From contig NZ_CP074380.1 in the NCBI RefSeq assembly GCF_022695595.1, positions 4,562,501 through 4,626,500 on the forward strand: a stretch of 64,000 bases of DNA, read 5' to 3'. Origin of the DNA: Streptomyces sp. MST-110588. GTDB lineage: Bacteria > Actinomycetota > Actinomycetes > Streptomycetales > Streptomycetaceae. Positions within the stretch are counted from its first letter, which is position 1. The number at the start of each line of letters is the position of its first letter. Below are positions 34,605 through 44,495 of the stretch, piece by piece. The notes under the pieces are model-generated. The model worked only from the letters and a program-made list of their open reading frames with translations. It made no database searches and was not told where the DNA came from. Made by a program: the position numbers and the translations under genes.

Positions 34605-35612
34605 ATGAGCGTCCAGCAACCACCCGTGGCCGACCCGGCCCCCGCACCACTGCCCGCCCCCGTCGAAGAGGGCACCACCGCGGTCGCCCCGCGCCGTACC
34701 TCGCGGGCCCGGCTGACCGTACGCCGCTTCGCCCGCAACCGGCTCGCGCTGTTCGGGCTGGCGGTGCTGATCCTGCTCTTCCTCGCCGCGTACGCGGGCC
34801 CGCTGCTGACCAAGTGGGACTACAAGTCCCACGACTTCCTGAACTTCATGTCGGGGCCCTCCGGCGAGCACTGGTGGGGCACCACCCAGGGCGGCGTGGA
34901 CCTGTTCGCACTGACCATGCGCGGCCTCCAGAAGTCGCTGGTCATCGGCCTGCTGGTGGGCATCATCTCCACCTTCCTGTCGGCCGTCGTCGGGGCCTTC
35001 TCCGCCTACTTCGGCGGCTGGGCCGACCGGGTGCTGATGTGGCTGGTGGACCTGCTGCTGGTCATGCCGTCCTTCCTGATCATCGCCGTGATGTCCCCGA
35101 TGTTCCGCGATTCGAGCTGGCTGGTGTTCGTCGCGCTGCTCGGCGCCTTCAGTTGGATGATCACCGGCCGGGTCGTCCGCAGCATGACCTTCACCCTCAA
35201 GGACCGGGAGTTCGTCAAGGCTGCTAAGTACATGGGCGTACCGGCCCCCGTCATCATCTTCCGGCACATCCTGCCCAACATGGCCTCGATGCTGATCATC
35301 GACACCGTCATCCAGGCAGGCGCCGCGGTCATCGGGGAGAGCGGACTGTCCTACTTCGGCTTCGGCGTCCAGGCCCCGGACGTCTCCCTGGGCACGGTCA
35401 TCGCCGACAACACCACCAACGCCTCCACCTACCCCTGGCTGTTCTTCTTCCCCGCCGGCTGCCTGGTCCTGATCGGCCTGTCCATCGCCTTCATCGGCGA
35501 CGGCCTGCGGGACGCGCTGGACCCCAACTCCACGCGCGCCAAGGCCCGCCCGGCCCGCAGGAAGAACCGCGCAGCGACCAGCAAGCCCCTCAAGGAAGGC
35601 GCCACCCGGTGA
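34605..35612 (+). CDS. ABC transporter permease, DppC/OppC type
   Basis: A 335-residue second permease, with cytoplasmic N-terminal tail, the conserved [15 protein letters not shown] start of helix 1, and the coupling loop [46 protein letters not shown] is a DppC/OppC hallmark. The basic C-terminal tail ends at a stop overlapping the GTG of the ATPase gene, so the subunits are translationally coupled. Confidence 0.94.
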   Translation: MSVQQPPVADPAPAPLPAPVEEGTTAVAPRRTSRARLTVRRFARNRLALFGLAVLILLFLAAYAGPLLTKWDYKSHDFLNFMSGPSGEHWWGTTQGGVDLFALTMRGLQKSLVIGLLVGIISTFLSAVVGAFSAYFGGWADRVLMWLVDLLLVMPSFLIIAVMSPMFRDSSWLVFVALLGAFSWMITGRVVRSMTFTLKDREFVKAAKYMGVPAPVIIFRHILPNMASMLIIDTVIQAGAAVIGESGLSYFGFGVQAPDVSLGTVIADNTTNASTYPWLFFFPAGCLVLIGLSIAFIGDGLRDALDPNSTRAKARPARRKNRAATSKPLKEGATR

Positions 35613-37756
35613 CCGAGCAGCACGACACGGCCCGGGCCGCGGCCCGGCCCGTCCTGGAAGTGACCGACCTGCACGTCTCCTTCCCCAGCGAGGCCGGTCC
35701 CGTACACGCCGTGCGCGGGGTCAGCTACGCCGTACGGCCCGGGGAAGTGCTCGGCATCGTCGGCGAGTCGGGCTCAGGCAAGTCGGTGTCCTCGATGGCC
35801 GTCCTGGGGCTGCTGCCCCCCGCCGCCGAGGTCAAGGGGTCCGTCAAGCTGGAGGGACGCGAACTGCTCGGCCTCGGGGACGCCGCGATGTCCAAGATCC
35901 GCGGCAAGGGCATCGGCATGGTCTTCCAGGACCCGCTGTCCGCCCTCACCCCCGTCTACAGCGTCGGCAACCAGATCATCGAGGCGCTCCGCGTCCACCA
36001 GGACCTGGACAAGGCCGCCGCCCGCAAGCGGGCGATCGAGCTGCTGGACGTCGTCGGCATCCCCGACCCGCGGCGCCGCGTGGACGCCTTCCCGCACGAG
36101 TTCTCCGGCGGTATGCGGCAGCGCGCGATGATCGCGATGGCCATCGCCAACGACCCGCAGGTCATCATCGCGGACGAGCCGACCACCGCGCTGGACGTCA
36201 CCATCCAGGCGCAGGTCCTGGACGTCCTGAAGACCGCGCAGGAGGTGACCGGCGCCGCCATCGTCATGATCACCCATGACCTCGGGGTGATCGCCGGCTT
36301 CGCCGACCGGGTGCAGGTGATGTACGCGGGCAGGCCGGTGGAGACCGGCTCGGTGGACGAGGTCTACTACGCGCCCCGCATGCCGTACACCATCGGCCTG
36401 CTGGGCTCGATCCCGCGCCTGGACGACACCGGGCACGGCGCCCTGGTCCCCGTACACGGCAATCCGCCCACCATGTCCGACCTCGCGCCCGGCTGCCCCT
36501 TCGCGCCGCGCTGCCCGGTCGCCGTGGACCGCTGCCGCGAGACGGAACCGGAGCTGGTGGTTCCGGGAGCGGGAGCATCTGCGGGAAAGCCGGGGAAGGA
36601 CGCGGACGACGGCGCGGGCCACCCCGTAGCCTGCCACCGCGCCCACGAGATCGGTACGGACGCGCTGCCCCGGGACGCGGTCTTCCCCGTCCCCGAGCTG
36701 CCCGCACCCAACGCCACCGAGCGGCTGCCGCGCGAGCAGCGGCCCACCGTCCTGGCGCTGGACGGCCTGGTCAAGCACTTCCCGCTGACCAAGGGCGCCA
36801 TCGTCAAGCGCACGGTGGGGACCGTACGCGCCGTGGACGGCATCAGCCTGGACGTACGGGAAGGCGAGACCCTCGGCCTGGTCGGCGAGTCCGGCTGCGG
36901 CAAGACCACCACACTCCTGGAGATCCTGGACCTGCCCAGCGGCCAGGCCGGCACCGTCACCGTCTTCGGCAAGGACATCCGGGGCCTGAGCCGCGCGGAC
37001 CGCAAGGGCCTGCGCCGCGACATGCAGATCGTCTTCCAGGACCCGATGGCCGCCCTGGACTCCCGGATGCCGGTCGGCGACATCCTCGCCGAGCCGCTGA
37101 AGACCCACGGCTGGGCCAAGGACCGGATCGCGGCCCGGGTGCCCGAGCTGCTGGAGATGGTCGGCCTGGAGGCCGAGCACGCCGACCGCTACCCGCAGGA
37201 GTTCTCCGGCGGCCAGCGCCAGCGCATCTCCATCGCCCGCGCGCTGGCCCTGGAACCCAAGCTGGTCATCCTGGACGAGCCGGTCTCCGCGCTGGACGTC
37301 TCCATCCAGGCGGGGGTCCTGAACCTCCTGGACGAGCTGAAGACCCGGATGGGCCTGAGCTATCTCTTCGTCGCCCACGACCTGTCCGTCGTACGGCACA
37401 TCGCCGACCGCATCGCGGTGATGTACCTGGGCCGGATCGTGGAGTCGGGCACGGCGGACCAGGTCTTCACCGAGCCCTCCCACCCGTACACCCAGGCCCT
37501 GCTGTCCGCCGTACCGCTGCCCGACCCGCGCAAGGAGCGGGCCCGCACCCGCATCCTGCTCAGCGGCGATCTGCCCAGCCCCGCGGACGTCCCCTCCGGC
37601 TGCCGCTTCCAGGGCCGCTGCCCGAAGTTCGCGGCGCTCGGTGAGGACGAGCGGCGGCGCTGCCGCGAGGAGGACCCGGTGGCCTCGCCGCTGGGCGCGG
37701 ACGGCACGGACCACGAGGCCGCCTGCCACTACGCCGCCCCGCTCGAAGTCGTCTGA
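35609..37756 (+). CDS. ABC transporter ATP-binding protein, fused DppD-DppF
   Basis: 715 residues joining both ATPase subunits of a peptide importer. Half 1 has Walker A GESGSGKS, signature [13 protein letters not shown] and Walker [13 protein letters not shown]. Half 2 (from about residue 375) has [24 protein letters not shown] and [12 protein letters not shown]. Each half ends in the oligopeptide_HTH-like Cys-rich segment ([15 protein letters not shown] and [14 protein letters not shown]...RRC), which in this family may bind an Fe-S cluster. The start is GTG with AAGGAAGG upstream, overlapping the previous stop by four bases. Confidence 0.95.
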   Translation: MTEQHDTARAAARPVLEVTDLHVSFPSEAGPVHAVRGVSYAVRPGEVLGIVGESGSGKSVSSMAVLGLLPPAAEVKGSVKLEGRELLGLGDAAMSKIRGKGIGMVFQDPLSALTPVYSVGNQIIEALRVHQDLDKAAARKRAIELLDVVGIPDPRRRVDAFPHEFSGGMRQRAMIAMAIANDPQVIIADEPTTALDVTIQAQVLDVLKTAQEVTGAAIVMITHDLGVIAGFADRVQVMYAGRPVETGSVDEVYYAPRMPYTIGLLGSIPRLDDTGHGALVPVHGNPPTMSDLAPGCPFAPRCPVAVDRCRETEPELVVPGAGASAGKPGKDADDGAGHPVACHRAHEIGTDALPRDAVFPVPELPAPNATERLPREQRPTVLALDGLVKHFPLTKGAIVKRTVGTVRAVDGISLDVREGETLGLVGESGCGKTTTLLEILDLPSGQAGTVTVFGKDIRGLSRADRKGLRRDMQIVFQDPMAALDSRMPVGDILAEPLKTHGWAKDRIAARVPELLEMVGLEAEHADRYPQEFSGGQRQRISIARALALEPKLVILDEPVSALDVSIQAGVLNLLDELKTRMGLSYLFVAHDLSVVRHIADRIAVMYLGRIVESGTADQVFTEPSHPYTQALLSAVPLPDPRKERARTRILLSGDLPSPADVPSGCRFQGRCPKFAALGEDERRRCREEDPVASPLGADGTDHEAACHYAAPLEVV

Positions 37757-37853
37757 GCCGAAGACCAGCCGTTCGTCTTCCTCACCACGCGACCAAGCCC
37801 AGAGAGAACTCTTCCCACCACGCCCACGCCCCGAAAGAAAGGGGACCTCTCCC

Positions 37854-39551
37854 ATGAAGCTCTCCAGAGTCCCGCTCTCCCTCATCGCCACCGCCGCGGT
37901 GTCCTCACTGATGCTGACCGCCTGCGGTGGTTCGGGCGGGGACGACGACGCGCGCGCCGCGAAGGACGCGCCCAAGTCGACCGCGCAGGACATCAACAAG
38001 ACGGACCCGGCGAAGCTGAAGCAGGGCGGGACCCTCAACTGGGGCATCGACCAGCTCTCGACGCAGTGGAACGTGCTGGAGATCGACGGCGCGGACTACG
38101 CGACCAACACGGTGATGCAGGCGTTGATGCCCTCCCTGTGGCACGCGACGGCGACCGGCGAGATCGTCCCCAACAAGGCATTCCTGCTGGACGCGCAGAG
38201 CAAGGAGGAGGGTGGCAAGCAGATCGTCACCTACCACCTGAACCCCAAGGCCAAGTGGTCGGACGGCACCCCGATCACGTACAAGGACCTTGAGGCCAAC
38301 GTCAAGGTCATGAGCGGCAAGGACAAGGAGTTCAAGATCGCCGCCGCGGCCGGGTACGAGGAGGTGACCTCGGTGGCCAAGGGCAAGGACGACTACGAGG
38401 CCGTCGTCACCTTCGGCCAGCCCTACGCGGACTGGCGGGCCCTGTTCGGCGCTCCCAACAACACGCCGATCTACCCGGCGAAGTACTTCAAGGACGCCGA
38501 GTCCTTCAACTCCGGCTACCTCAACAAGATCCCGGTCACCGGCAACGCCTTCAAGCTCGGCAGCATCGACAAGACGGCACAGACGGTCACCATCGTCGCC
38601 GACAAGGACTTCTGGGGCGACAAGGCCAAGCTCGACAAGATCGTCTTCCATGCCATGGAGGGCTCCACCATGCCGGGCGCCTTCAGCAACGGCGAGCTGG
38701 ACACCTTCAACGTCGGCCCCGACGCGTCCGCCTTCAAGCAGGCGTCCAAGGTCAAGGGCGCCACGATCCGTGAGGCCGGCGGCCCCAACTACCGCCACCT
38801 GACCCTCAACGGCAAGAGTCCGCTGCTGACCGACGTCAAGGTCCGCCAGGCGATCTTCCAGGCCGTCGACCGGGAGACCATCGCCAAGTCGGACCTGAAG
38901 AACCTCGGCTGGAAGCCGACCGTCATGAACAACCACTTCCTGGTCAACAACGCCAAGGGCTACCAGGAGAACGGCGGCGACCTGGCCAAGTACGACCCCA
39001 AGGCCGCTGCGAAGCTGCTGGACGAGGCGGGCTGGAAGCTCAACGGCGAGGTGCGCAAGAAGGACGGCAAGGAACTGGCGCTGCGGCTGGTGATCCCGTC
39101 CGGCACCGCGGTCTCCGCCAACGAGGGCTCCATGCTGACCCAGATGCTGGGCCAGGTCGGCATCAAGGTCAAGATCCAGTCGGTCCCGTCGAACGACTTC
39201 TTCACCAAGTACATCGACCCGAACGACTTCGACATGTCGGTGTACGCCCTGATGGGTACGCCGTTCCCCTCCAGCGGCGCGTCCAACGTCTACACCACCA
39301 AGGGCGGCAACAACGAGGCCCAGGTCGGCAGTGAGAAGGTCGACGAGCTGATGAAGAAGGCCAGCCGGACCACGGACGCCGAGGCGTCGTTGAAGGTCAT
39401 CAACGAGACCGACGCCGAGGTGTGGAAGCTCGCCGGTCTGCTGACCCTCTACCAGCGCCCCGACATCGTCGCGGTCAAGAGCAACCTCGCCAACTTCGGT
39501 GCCTTCGGCATGGCCGACGTCACCTACGAGCACATCGGCTACACCAAGTAG
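37854..39551 (+). CDS. Peptide-type ABC transporter substrate-binding lipoprotein (family 5)
   Basis: A 565-residue receptor with signal peptide and lipobox LMLTACGGS, then the family-5 solute-binding fold. Blocks include VTYHLNPKAKWSDGTPITYKDLE, TNTPIYPAKYF-like, NYRHLTLNGKSPLLTDVKVRQAIFQAVDRE and DPKAAAKLLDEAGW. It would capture oligopeptides or similar compounds and deliver them to the permeases encoded upstream. It shows high Lys/Asp content and strongly optimised codons, suggesting good expression. The ATG at 37854 has GAAAGGGG upstream. A very strong terminator follows 14 bases after the stop. Confidence 0.94.
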   Translation: MKLSRVPLSLIATAAVSSLMLTACGGSGGDDDARAAKDAPKSTAQDINKTDPAKLKQGGTLNWGIDQLSTQWNVLEIDGADYATNTVMQALMPSLWHATATGEIVPNKAFLLDAQSKEEGGKQIVTYHLNPKAKWSDGTPITYKDLEANVKVMSGKDKEFKIAAAAGYEEVTSVAKGKDDYEAVVTFGQPYADWRALFGAPNNTPIYPAKYFKDAESFNSGYLNKIPVTGNAFKLGSIDKTAQTVTIVADKDFWGDKAKLDKIVFHAMEGSTMPGAFSNGELDTFNVGPDASAFKQASKVKGATIREAGGPNYRHLTLNGKSPLLTDVKVRQAIFQAVDRETIAKSDLKNLGWKPTVMNNHFLVNNAKGYQENGGDLAKYDPKAAAKLLDEAGWKLNGEVRKKDGKELALRLVIPSGTAVSANEGSMLTQMLGQVGIKVKIQSVPSNDFFTKYIDPNDFDMSVYALMGTPFPSSGASNVYTTKGGNNEAQVGSEKVDELMKKASRTTDAEASLKVINETDAEVWKLAGLLTLYQRPDIVAVKSNLANFGAFGMADVTYEHIGYTK

Positions 39552-39564
39552 TCACCGGCGACGG

Positions 39565-39607
39565 CACAGCGCCCTCCCCGGCCTCCGTGGCCGGGGAGGG
39601 CGCTGTG
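39565..39607. terminator. Strong hairpin terminator after the transporter operon
   Basis: A 19-bp perfect stem (39565-39583 paired with 39589-39607, CACAGCGCCCTCCCCGGCC) with a five-base loop. There is no T-run, as usual in Streptomyces. It also ends the convergent gene at 39644. Confidence 0.93.
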
Positions 39608-39643
39608 GTGCGTGTCCTCGCGGTGCAGCGGGTCCGGCGGGCG

Positions 39644-40021
39644 TCAGACGGCGCGCAGGGCCGCCCAGGTCTGCGGGCCGACGATGCCGTCCACCCGCAG
39701 GCCGTTGACATCCTGGAAGTACACGACCCAGCTCTCCACGCGGGGCCCGAAGACGCCGTCCACCGCGAGCGCCTGCTGGCCCGACCAGTGATTGATGACG
39801 CACTGGATTTCCCGGACCCGGTCGCCGGTGTCCCCCCGCCGGGTGGTCGCGTTGCCGTCGTAGTAACCGCAGTACGCGGCGGCCGACAGCGTGCTGGTGG
39901 TCGCCGGGGCGGCCTTCGGGGCCGCGGCGTGGGCGACCGTGGGCGTCAGGGCCAGGAGCAGCCCGGTCAGTACGGTGGCCGCCCGCACCGTGGAACGTCG
40001 AGGCGTGTGCATCGTGTGCAT
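39644..40021 (-). CDS. Secreted peptidoglycan-binding domain protein
   Basis: 125 residues. A signal peptide (VLTGLLLALTPTVAHAAAP) is followed by one peptidoglycan-binding-1 domain: GDTGDRVREIQCVINHW, ALAVDGVFGPRVESWVVYFQ and GLRVDGIVGPQTWAAL. The protein has no catalytic domain, so it is a wall-binding module on its own. Two Cys (YCGYY, IQCVI) may pair. The ATG at 40021 has GGAGGGGGAA upstream. Unlinked to its neighbours by operon structure. Confidence 0.9.
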   Translation of the reverse strand: MHTMHTPRRSTVRAATVLTGLLLALTPTVAHAAAPKAAPATTSTLSAAAYCGYYDGNATTRRGDTGDRVREIQCVINHWSGQQALAVDGVFGPRVESWVVYFQDVNGLRVDGIVGPQTWAALRAV

Positions 40022-40293
40022 CAGGAGTTCCCCCTCCCTCTCGGCCACGCGTACCGGAAACGCGCGGCGGGGCGGCCCGCTCCCGGGCGCCCGCAGGAAG
40101 GCTGTGCCCCGGGTCGGCCCGTTATGCGCGCGCCGCCCGGACGTCACTCCCGCGGGCGATGAGACGGATGCCTGCTCCAGCGCGTACGGCGGGGGCGGCG
40201 CGCCGGAACGCCGCACCGGGGAGTCGCACCGGGGAGTCGCGCCGGTGAGTTGCGCCGACCGTACGCGTCGGCTCTCCTCACCGGAGCCGGGCG

Positions 40294-41079
40294 CTACCGC
40301 ATCAGCTCGCCCGCGTTGACCAGCAGGGACTGCCCGGTGATGGCGCGGGCCCGGTCGGACGCCAGGAAGGCCGCCGCCTCGGCCACGTCACCGTCCGTGG
40401 CCATCTCCGGCAGCGCCATGCGTCCGGTGAGCCGGCCCAGCACCTCCGGCTCCGGGATGCCCTCGGATTCCGCGGTGAGCTGTACGTACGCCTGGACCGG
40501 CGGCCCCCACATCCACCCGGGCTGCACGGTGTTGACCCGTATGCGGTACGGGCCCAGCTCGCGCGCCAGTGAGTACATCGCCGAGACCAGGGCGCCCTTG
40601 GAGGCCGCGTACGCCGCCTGCGGCACCCGCGAGGGGGCGGCGAGGGAGGACTGCGTCCCGATGAAGACCACCGACCCGCCGCCGCGCTCCTTCATCGACG
40701 GCAGACAGGCCCGGGTCATCCGCAGCGTCCCGAAGAGGTTGACGTCCACCACGCGCTGCCAGGCGTCGAAGTCGGCGTCCTCCAGGCCGCCGAAGTGGGA
40801 GTCCAGCGCCGCCACATGGACCACCGCGTCGATGCCGCCGAAGCGGTCGGCGGCGAGCGCGGCCAGGGACGCGCACCGGTCCTCGTCGGTGATGTCCGTG
40901 GCGCGCCAGGCCGTACGCTCGCCCGAGGGGTCCAGCCGCGCGGCACAGGCGGCCAGGTTCTCCTCCGTACGGGCGCCCAGGACGACCCGGGCGCCGTCCC
41001 GGAGGCATGCCGCCGCGACCTGATGGCCGAGGCCGGTGCCGACGCCGGAGACGACGACGGTCTTGTTCCGCAGCGGCAT
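40294..41079 (-). CDS. SDR-family oxidoreductase
   Basis: A 261-residue short-chain dehydrogenase. Rossmann motif SGVGTGLGHQ (a TGxxxGxG variant), then VHVAALD in place of NNAG, the catalytic segment with Ser in GTQSSLAAP and Y-A-A-S-K, and ITGQSLLVNAGELM at the end. It may belong to the same regulon as the 5-13 kb cluster because a one-mismatch copy of the shared palindrome sits 24 bases before its start. The ATG at 41079 has GGAGG 5 bases upstream. The ketone or alcohol substrate is unknown. Confidence 0.92.
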   Translation of the reverse strand: MPLRNKTVVVSGVGTGLGHQVAAACLRDGARVVLGARTEENLAACAARLDPSGERTAWRATDITDEDRCASLAALAADRFGGIDAVVHVAALDSHFGGLEDADFDAWQRVVDVNLFGTLRMTRACLPSMKERGGGSVVFIGTQSSLAAPSRVPQAAYAASKGALVSAMYSLARELGPYRIRVNTVQPGWMWGPPVQAYVQLTAESEGIPEPEVLGRLTGRMALPEMATDGDVAEAAAFLASDRARAITGQSLLVNAGELMR

Positions 41080-41102
41080 GACGCCTCCGGCCGGTCGAGT
41101 GG

Positions 41103-41121
41103 GTGACGGGCCGTCAGGGTA
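41103..41121 (-). promoter_or_regulatory. Putative operator (site 5) and -10 box for the SDR gene
   Basis: GTGACGGGCCGTCAG (41103-41117) matches CTGACG-N3-CGTCAG with one change. On the minus strand a TACCCT hexamer (complement of 41116-41121) abuts it, so transcription would begin inside the palindrome, as at site 2. Confidence 0.55.
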
Positions 41122-41163
41122 GGGCGGCGGCCGGTGGATGACCAGGGCGGCGGTACTGCTCTC

Positions 41164-41252
41164 CCCGGCTATCGGTCCGGCCACCGGTCCGGCGGTCCGT
41201 CCCGCCACCGGTCCGGCCGTCCGTCCTGCCACCGGTCCCGCCGCCCGTCCGG
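41164..41252. repeat. 24-bp imperfect tandem repeat, about 3.5 copies
   Basis: The units are GCCACCGGTCCGGC followed by a GTCCGTCC-type end, repeated across the gap between the SDR and aminotransferase genes. No gene is coded here. Confidence 0.7.
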
Positions 41253-41294
41253 CCCGTCACACCGCCGTGCCCGGCCGGCTCACCGGGCCGGCGC

Positions 41295-42503
41295 CTAATC
41301 GCGCAGCGTCAGGGCGAGGCGGCGCAGTCCCTCCTGGATCTCCTCGGGGGAGTGGGTCACGAACGACAGGCGCATCGTGCCGGGGTCCGCCGGGCCCGTG
41401 AAGAAGGGCGCCCCCGGGACGTACGCGACATCGTGCCGTACCACCTGCGGCAGCAGCGCCGTGGCGTCGTACCCGGCCGGCATCCGCGCCCAGACGAACA
41501 TCCCGCCCTGCGGCCGGTTCCAGGTGGAGCCGTCGGGCAGCGCCTCGCCCAGGCCGCCGACCAGCGCGTCGCGGCGGGCGCGGTAGGCGCCGCGCACCCG
41601 GTCCAGGTGCGCGTCCAGGTCGGTGGTCTCCAGGTAGCGCGCTGCCGCCGCCTGGTCGACGGTCGAGGTGTGGAGGTCCGCGGCCTGCTTGGCTATGACG
41701 CAGGCGCGGCGCAGCGCGGCGGGCGCGCGCAGCCAGCCCAGCCGCAGTCCCGGCGCCATGATCTTGGAGAAGGAGCTGAGCAGCGCCGTACGGTCCTCGG
41801 CGCCCGGGAAGGACGCCAGCCACGGCACCGGCTCGCCCTCGAAGCGCAGCTCGCCGTACGGGTCGTCCTCGGCGATCCACACCCCGCGCCGCGCCGCCAC
41901 CCGGCCGACCGCGGCGCGCCGCTCGGCGGAGAGCGTACGGCCCGTGGGGTTCTGGAAGGTCGGCACGATGTAGAGCAGCTTGGGCCGCTCCCGCGCGGCG
42001 ATCTCGTCCAGCGCGGCCGGGTCGATGCCCTCGTCGTCGGTGGGCACCGGCACGACCCGGGCCCCCGCGAAGGAGAAGACCTGGAGTGCGGCCAGGTAGC
42101 AGGGGTCCTCGGCCAGGACCACGTCGCCCGGCTCCAGGAGCGCCGTCGCCAGCAGCGTCAGGCCCTGCTGCGAACCGGTGGTGATGATCAGGTCGTCCGG
42201 GGTGGTGGGCAGACCGCGGCCGGTGGCCCGGGCCGCGACGGCCGCGCGCAGCCCCGGGTCGCCCTCGGTCGTGGAGTACTGGAGCGCCCGCTGCGGGGCC
42301 TGCGTCAGTACGTGCCGGAAAGCCTCGGCTATGCCGGCGGCGTCGAAGAGTTCGCCGGCCGGGAGGCCGCCGGCGAAGGAGATGACCTCCGGGCGCGCGG
42401 TCAGGGCGAGGATCTCGCGCACCGGCGAGCCGCCGGTGTCCGCCGCGCGGGCGGCCAGCGGGGGAACGGGGGCGGGGGCGGAGGCGAGGGCGGCTTCCGA
42501 CAT
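41295..42503 (-). CDS. PLP-dependent aminotransferase (class I/II, MocR-related)
   Basis: A 402-residue fold-type I aminotransferase of the 2-aminoadipate/LysN-like group. EVISFAGGLPAGELFD, YSTTEGDPGLRAAVAAR, TTGSQQGLTLLATALLEPGD, VPTFQNPTGRTLS and the PLP-lysine motif SSFSKIMAPGLRLGW (Lys near residue 237) are all present. It has no winged-helix DNA-binding domain, so it is an enzyme rather than a MocR regulator. The ATG at 42503 has TTGGAG upstream. It is divergent from the EthD-like gene. Confidence 0.92.
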   Translation of the reverse strand: MSEAALASAPAPVPPLAARAADTGGSPVREILALTARPEVISFAGGLPAGELFDAAGIAEAFRHVLTQAPQRALQYSTTEGDPGLRAAVAARATGRGLPTTPDDLIITTGSQQGLTLLATALLEPGDVVLAEDPCYLAALQVFSFAGARVVPVPTDDEGIDPAALDEIAARERPKLLYIVPTFQNPTGRTLSAERRAAVGRVAARRGVWIAEDDPYGELRFEGEPVPWLASFPGAEDRTALLSSFSKIMAPGLRLGWLRAPAALRRACVIAKQAADLHTSTVDQAAAARYLETTDLDAHLDRVRGAYRARRDALVGGLGEALPDGSTWNRPQGGMFVWARMPAGYDATALLPQVVRHDVAYVPGAPFFTGPADPGTMRLSFVTHSPEEIQEGLRRLALTLRD

Positions 42504-42819
42504 AGCGGCTCCAATCGCTCGTACGGCGTGGGATGAACTGGTGGGTGCGGGAAAGCTGTTGGCCGGGCGGGTGGGTCGACGGATGGCTGGGCGTGCGGGT
42601 CGGCGTGCGGTTCGGCGGTGGGGCTGCGTGCGGTTCGACGGTGGGGCGAGGAGCGCGCGGCGCGTGCCGGTTGCCGGGTGGGCAACGTTAACCCGCGTTA
42701 GCTGGGGGGTACAGGGAGCTTAAGCGGGAGGGCGCCGTGCGCGCACGCGTGCCCGCATGATGAGCGCCGCCGTCCGTATCTGTTCTCTTCTGAGGGCGGG
42801 TCGGCTAGACCTCCTTGCC
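42504..42819. other. Divergent promoter region
   Basis: 316 bases between the aminotransferase and EthD-like genes. A TAAC-CCGC-GTTA inverted repeat (42689-42700), set in a GTTAACCCGCGTTAGC context, is a possible regulator site. Short GGGTCGGCGTGCGG-type repeats lie to its left. No gene seen. Confidence 0.4.
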
Positions 42820-43755
42820 ATGGCCGAAGACACCGGAAGAGGCGCCGCAGGAGACACCGGAAGCGGGCCCGGATACGGGCCCGGAGAAGACATGGGGGAG
42901 GACGCGGGGAGCCGCGCCGAGGGGGGCGTCCGCAGCGCAATCTACGGCGAACTGGCCGCCGTGGGCCCCTACGGAGTACGGCCCGGACACGCGCTGATCA
43001 CCATGGTCGAGCCCCACCCGGGCCATGAGCGCGCCTACAACCGCTGGTACGAGGACGACCACTACATCGCGGGGGCGATGGCGATGCCGTGGATGTACGC
43101 GGGCCGCCGCTGGGTGGCCACCCGCGAACTGCGGCTGCTGCGCGTCCTGCGGGACTCCGCGGTCGCCAGGCCGGTCACGGCCGGCTGCTATCTGTCCACC
43201 TACTGGATCACCGAGGGCCGTTACGAGGAGCACATGAGGTGGACGGTCGCCATCAACAAGCGGCTGCTCCGCGACGGTCGCGTCCACCACGACCGTACGC
43301 ATGTCTTCACCGCCTTCCACGACCACGAGGCCACCGTCTACCGGGACGGCGCGGCGGGCCCCCGCGACTTCCATGCGCTGGACCACCCCTACGCCGGTCT
43401 GGTCCTGGAGGTCGTCGACGCCGACGGGCCGAAGCGGCGGGCGGAGCTGCTGGAGTGGCTGTGTGCGGAGCACCTGCCGCGGCGGCTGGCCGGTTCCCCT
43501 GCGGCCATGGTCACGGTCTTCCGGCCGACGCCGCTGCCCGGGGACCGGATGACGTACGTGCAGCAGGTCGAGGGGACCGGCACCCGGCTGACGCTGCTGT
43601 GGTTCCTCCAGGAGGACCCTCGGGAGCGGTGGGCGCGGGACTTCGCCGGGCTGCCGGAGGAGGTCGCGGGGACGGGGCTGGGGCGGGTGGAGCTGGTCGC
43701 CCCGTTCATCCCCACCGTCCCGGGGACGGACCGGTACGTGGACGAATTGCGCTGA
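42820..43755 (+). CDS. EthD-like dimeric alpha/beta-barrel protein
   Basis: 311 residues. After a Gly/Glu-rich start comes GHALITMVEPHPGHERAYNRWYEDDHYIAGAMAMPWMYAGRRWVATREL, read here as several blocks: NRWYEDDH and MPWMYAGRRW resemble EthD and related ferredoxin-like barrels that bind small polar aromatics or fatty-acid-derived molecules. The second half repeats a similar fold (PYAGLVLEVVDADG, LLEWLCAEHLPRR), so it may be a fused dimer. The ATG at 42820 begins the likely protein; 42757 is a weaker alternative. Function unknown. Confidence 0.7.
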   Translation: MAEDTGRGAAGDTGSGPGYGPGEDMGEDAGSRAEGGVRSAIYGELAAVGPYGVRPGHALITMVEPHPGHERAYNRWYEDDHYIAGAMAMPWMYAGRRWVATRELRLLRVLRDSAVARPVTAGCYLSTYWITEGRYEEHMRWTVAINKRLLRDGRVHHDRTHVFTAFHDHEATVYRDGAAGPRDFHALDHPYAGLVLEVVDADGPKRRAELLEWLCAEHLPRRLAGSPAAMVTVFRPTPLPGDRMTYVQQVEGTGTRLTLLWFLQEDPRERWARDFAGLPEEVAGTGLGRVELVAPFIPTVPGTDRYVDELR

Positions 43756-44043
43756 CCCGTACGGTCCGGGTACGGCGCGGGCCGGCGGGTGCGTGGGTAC
43801 GCGGGTGCGTAGGTGTGTGGGTGCGGACAGGGCCGAGCCCCCTCGGCCGGGACGGCGATCCAGTCGAGAGGGCTCTGGGTCGTGCTGGTGGTACTGGTGG
43901 TGCCATGGACCTGGGTATGCGGTCACCGCGATGGGTTACTTCTGCGGTTACCTGCGGTTATTTGCGGTTTCTGCGGATCCTGCGGAGGGTGCGGTCACCG
44001 CGGCCCATGTGGTCCACGCGAACGGTACGAACGGCGCCGGCCG

Positions 44044-44253
44044 TCAGGCCAGGTCGTACGTCCCGCCGGAGACCTTCGCCACGAAGGTGCTCCAGGAGGA
44101 GGCGTCGAACGTCAGGCGCGGACCCTCGGGGTCCTTGGAGTCGCGCACGGCGATGGCGGTTGCTGTCGGGACGGCGATCTCGACGCAGGCGCCGTTGCCA
44201 CCGGAGTACGAGGACTTGGTCCAGGAAAACGCGGAATTGGGCTGAATGGCCAT
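44044..44253 (-). CDS. DUF397 domain protein
   Basis: A 69-residue protein of the DUF397 family (FSWTKSSYSGGNGACVEIAV, VAVRDSKDPEGPRLTF, WSTFVAKV). These small proteins are common in Streptomyces beside XRE/DUF5753 regulators of the WhiJ type, where they are thought to modulate the regulator. The ATG at 44253 has CGGAG 5 bases upstream. The XRE gene lies 242 bases upstream on the same strand. Confidence 0.9.
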   Translation of the reverse strand: MAIQPNSAFSWTKSSYSGGNGACVEIAVPTATAIAVRDSKDPEGPRLTFDASSWSTFVAKVSGGTYDLA

Positions 44254-44495
44254 GTTCACTCCGACTCAATCTGAGTTGCCGCGGATTCGGCACTGCTGAC
44301 GCTACGCGCCAACATCATGTCTGGCAGGGGGAGTTCACCCATCCGAATGGCATATTCCTTGATCTCTTTTCAAGCGGGGTGGGGCGGGTGTACGGTGCCG
44401 AACCCTCGTGCGGAATCAGACGTTCGACTGCTCACCTCGAACGCGTGGGGTCGCACTCGTACCGCGCCGGGGCCTCGGTGCGCCGCGCCGCACCC

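Noticed and set aside
41295..42503. MocR-type transcription factor
   Set aside because: The aminotransferase fold is complete, but there is no N-terminal winged helix; the start is well supported.
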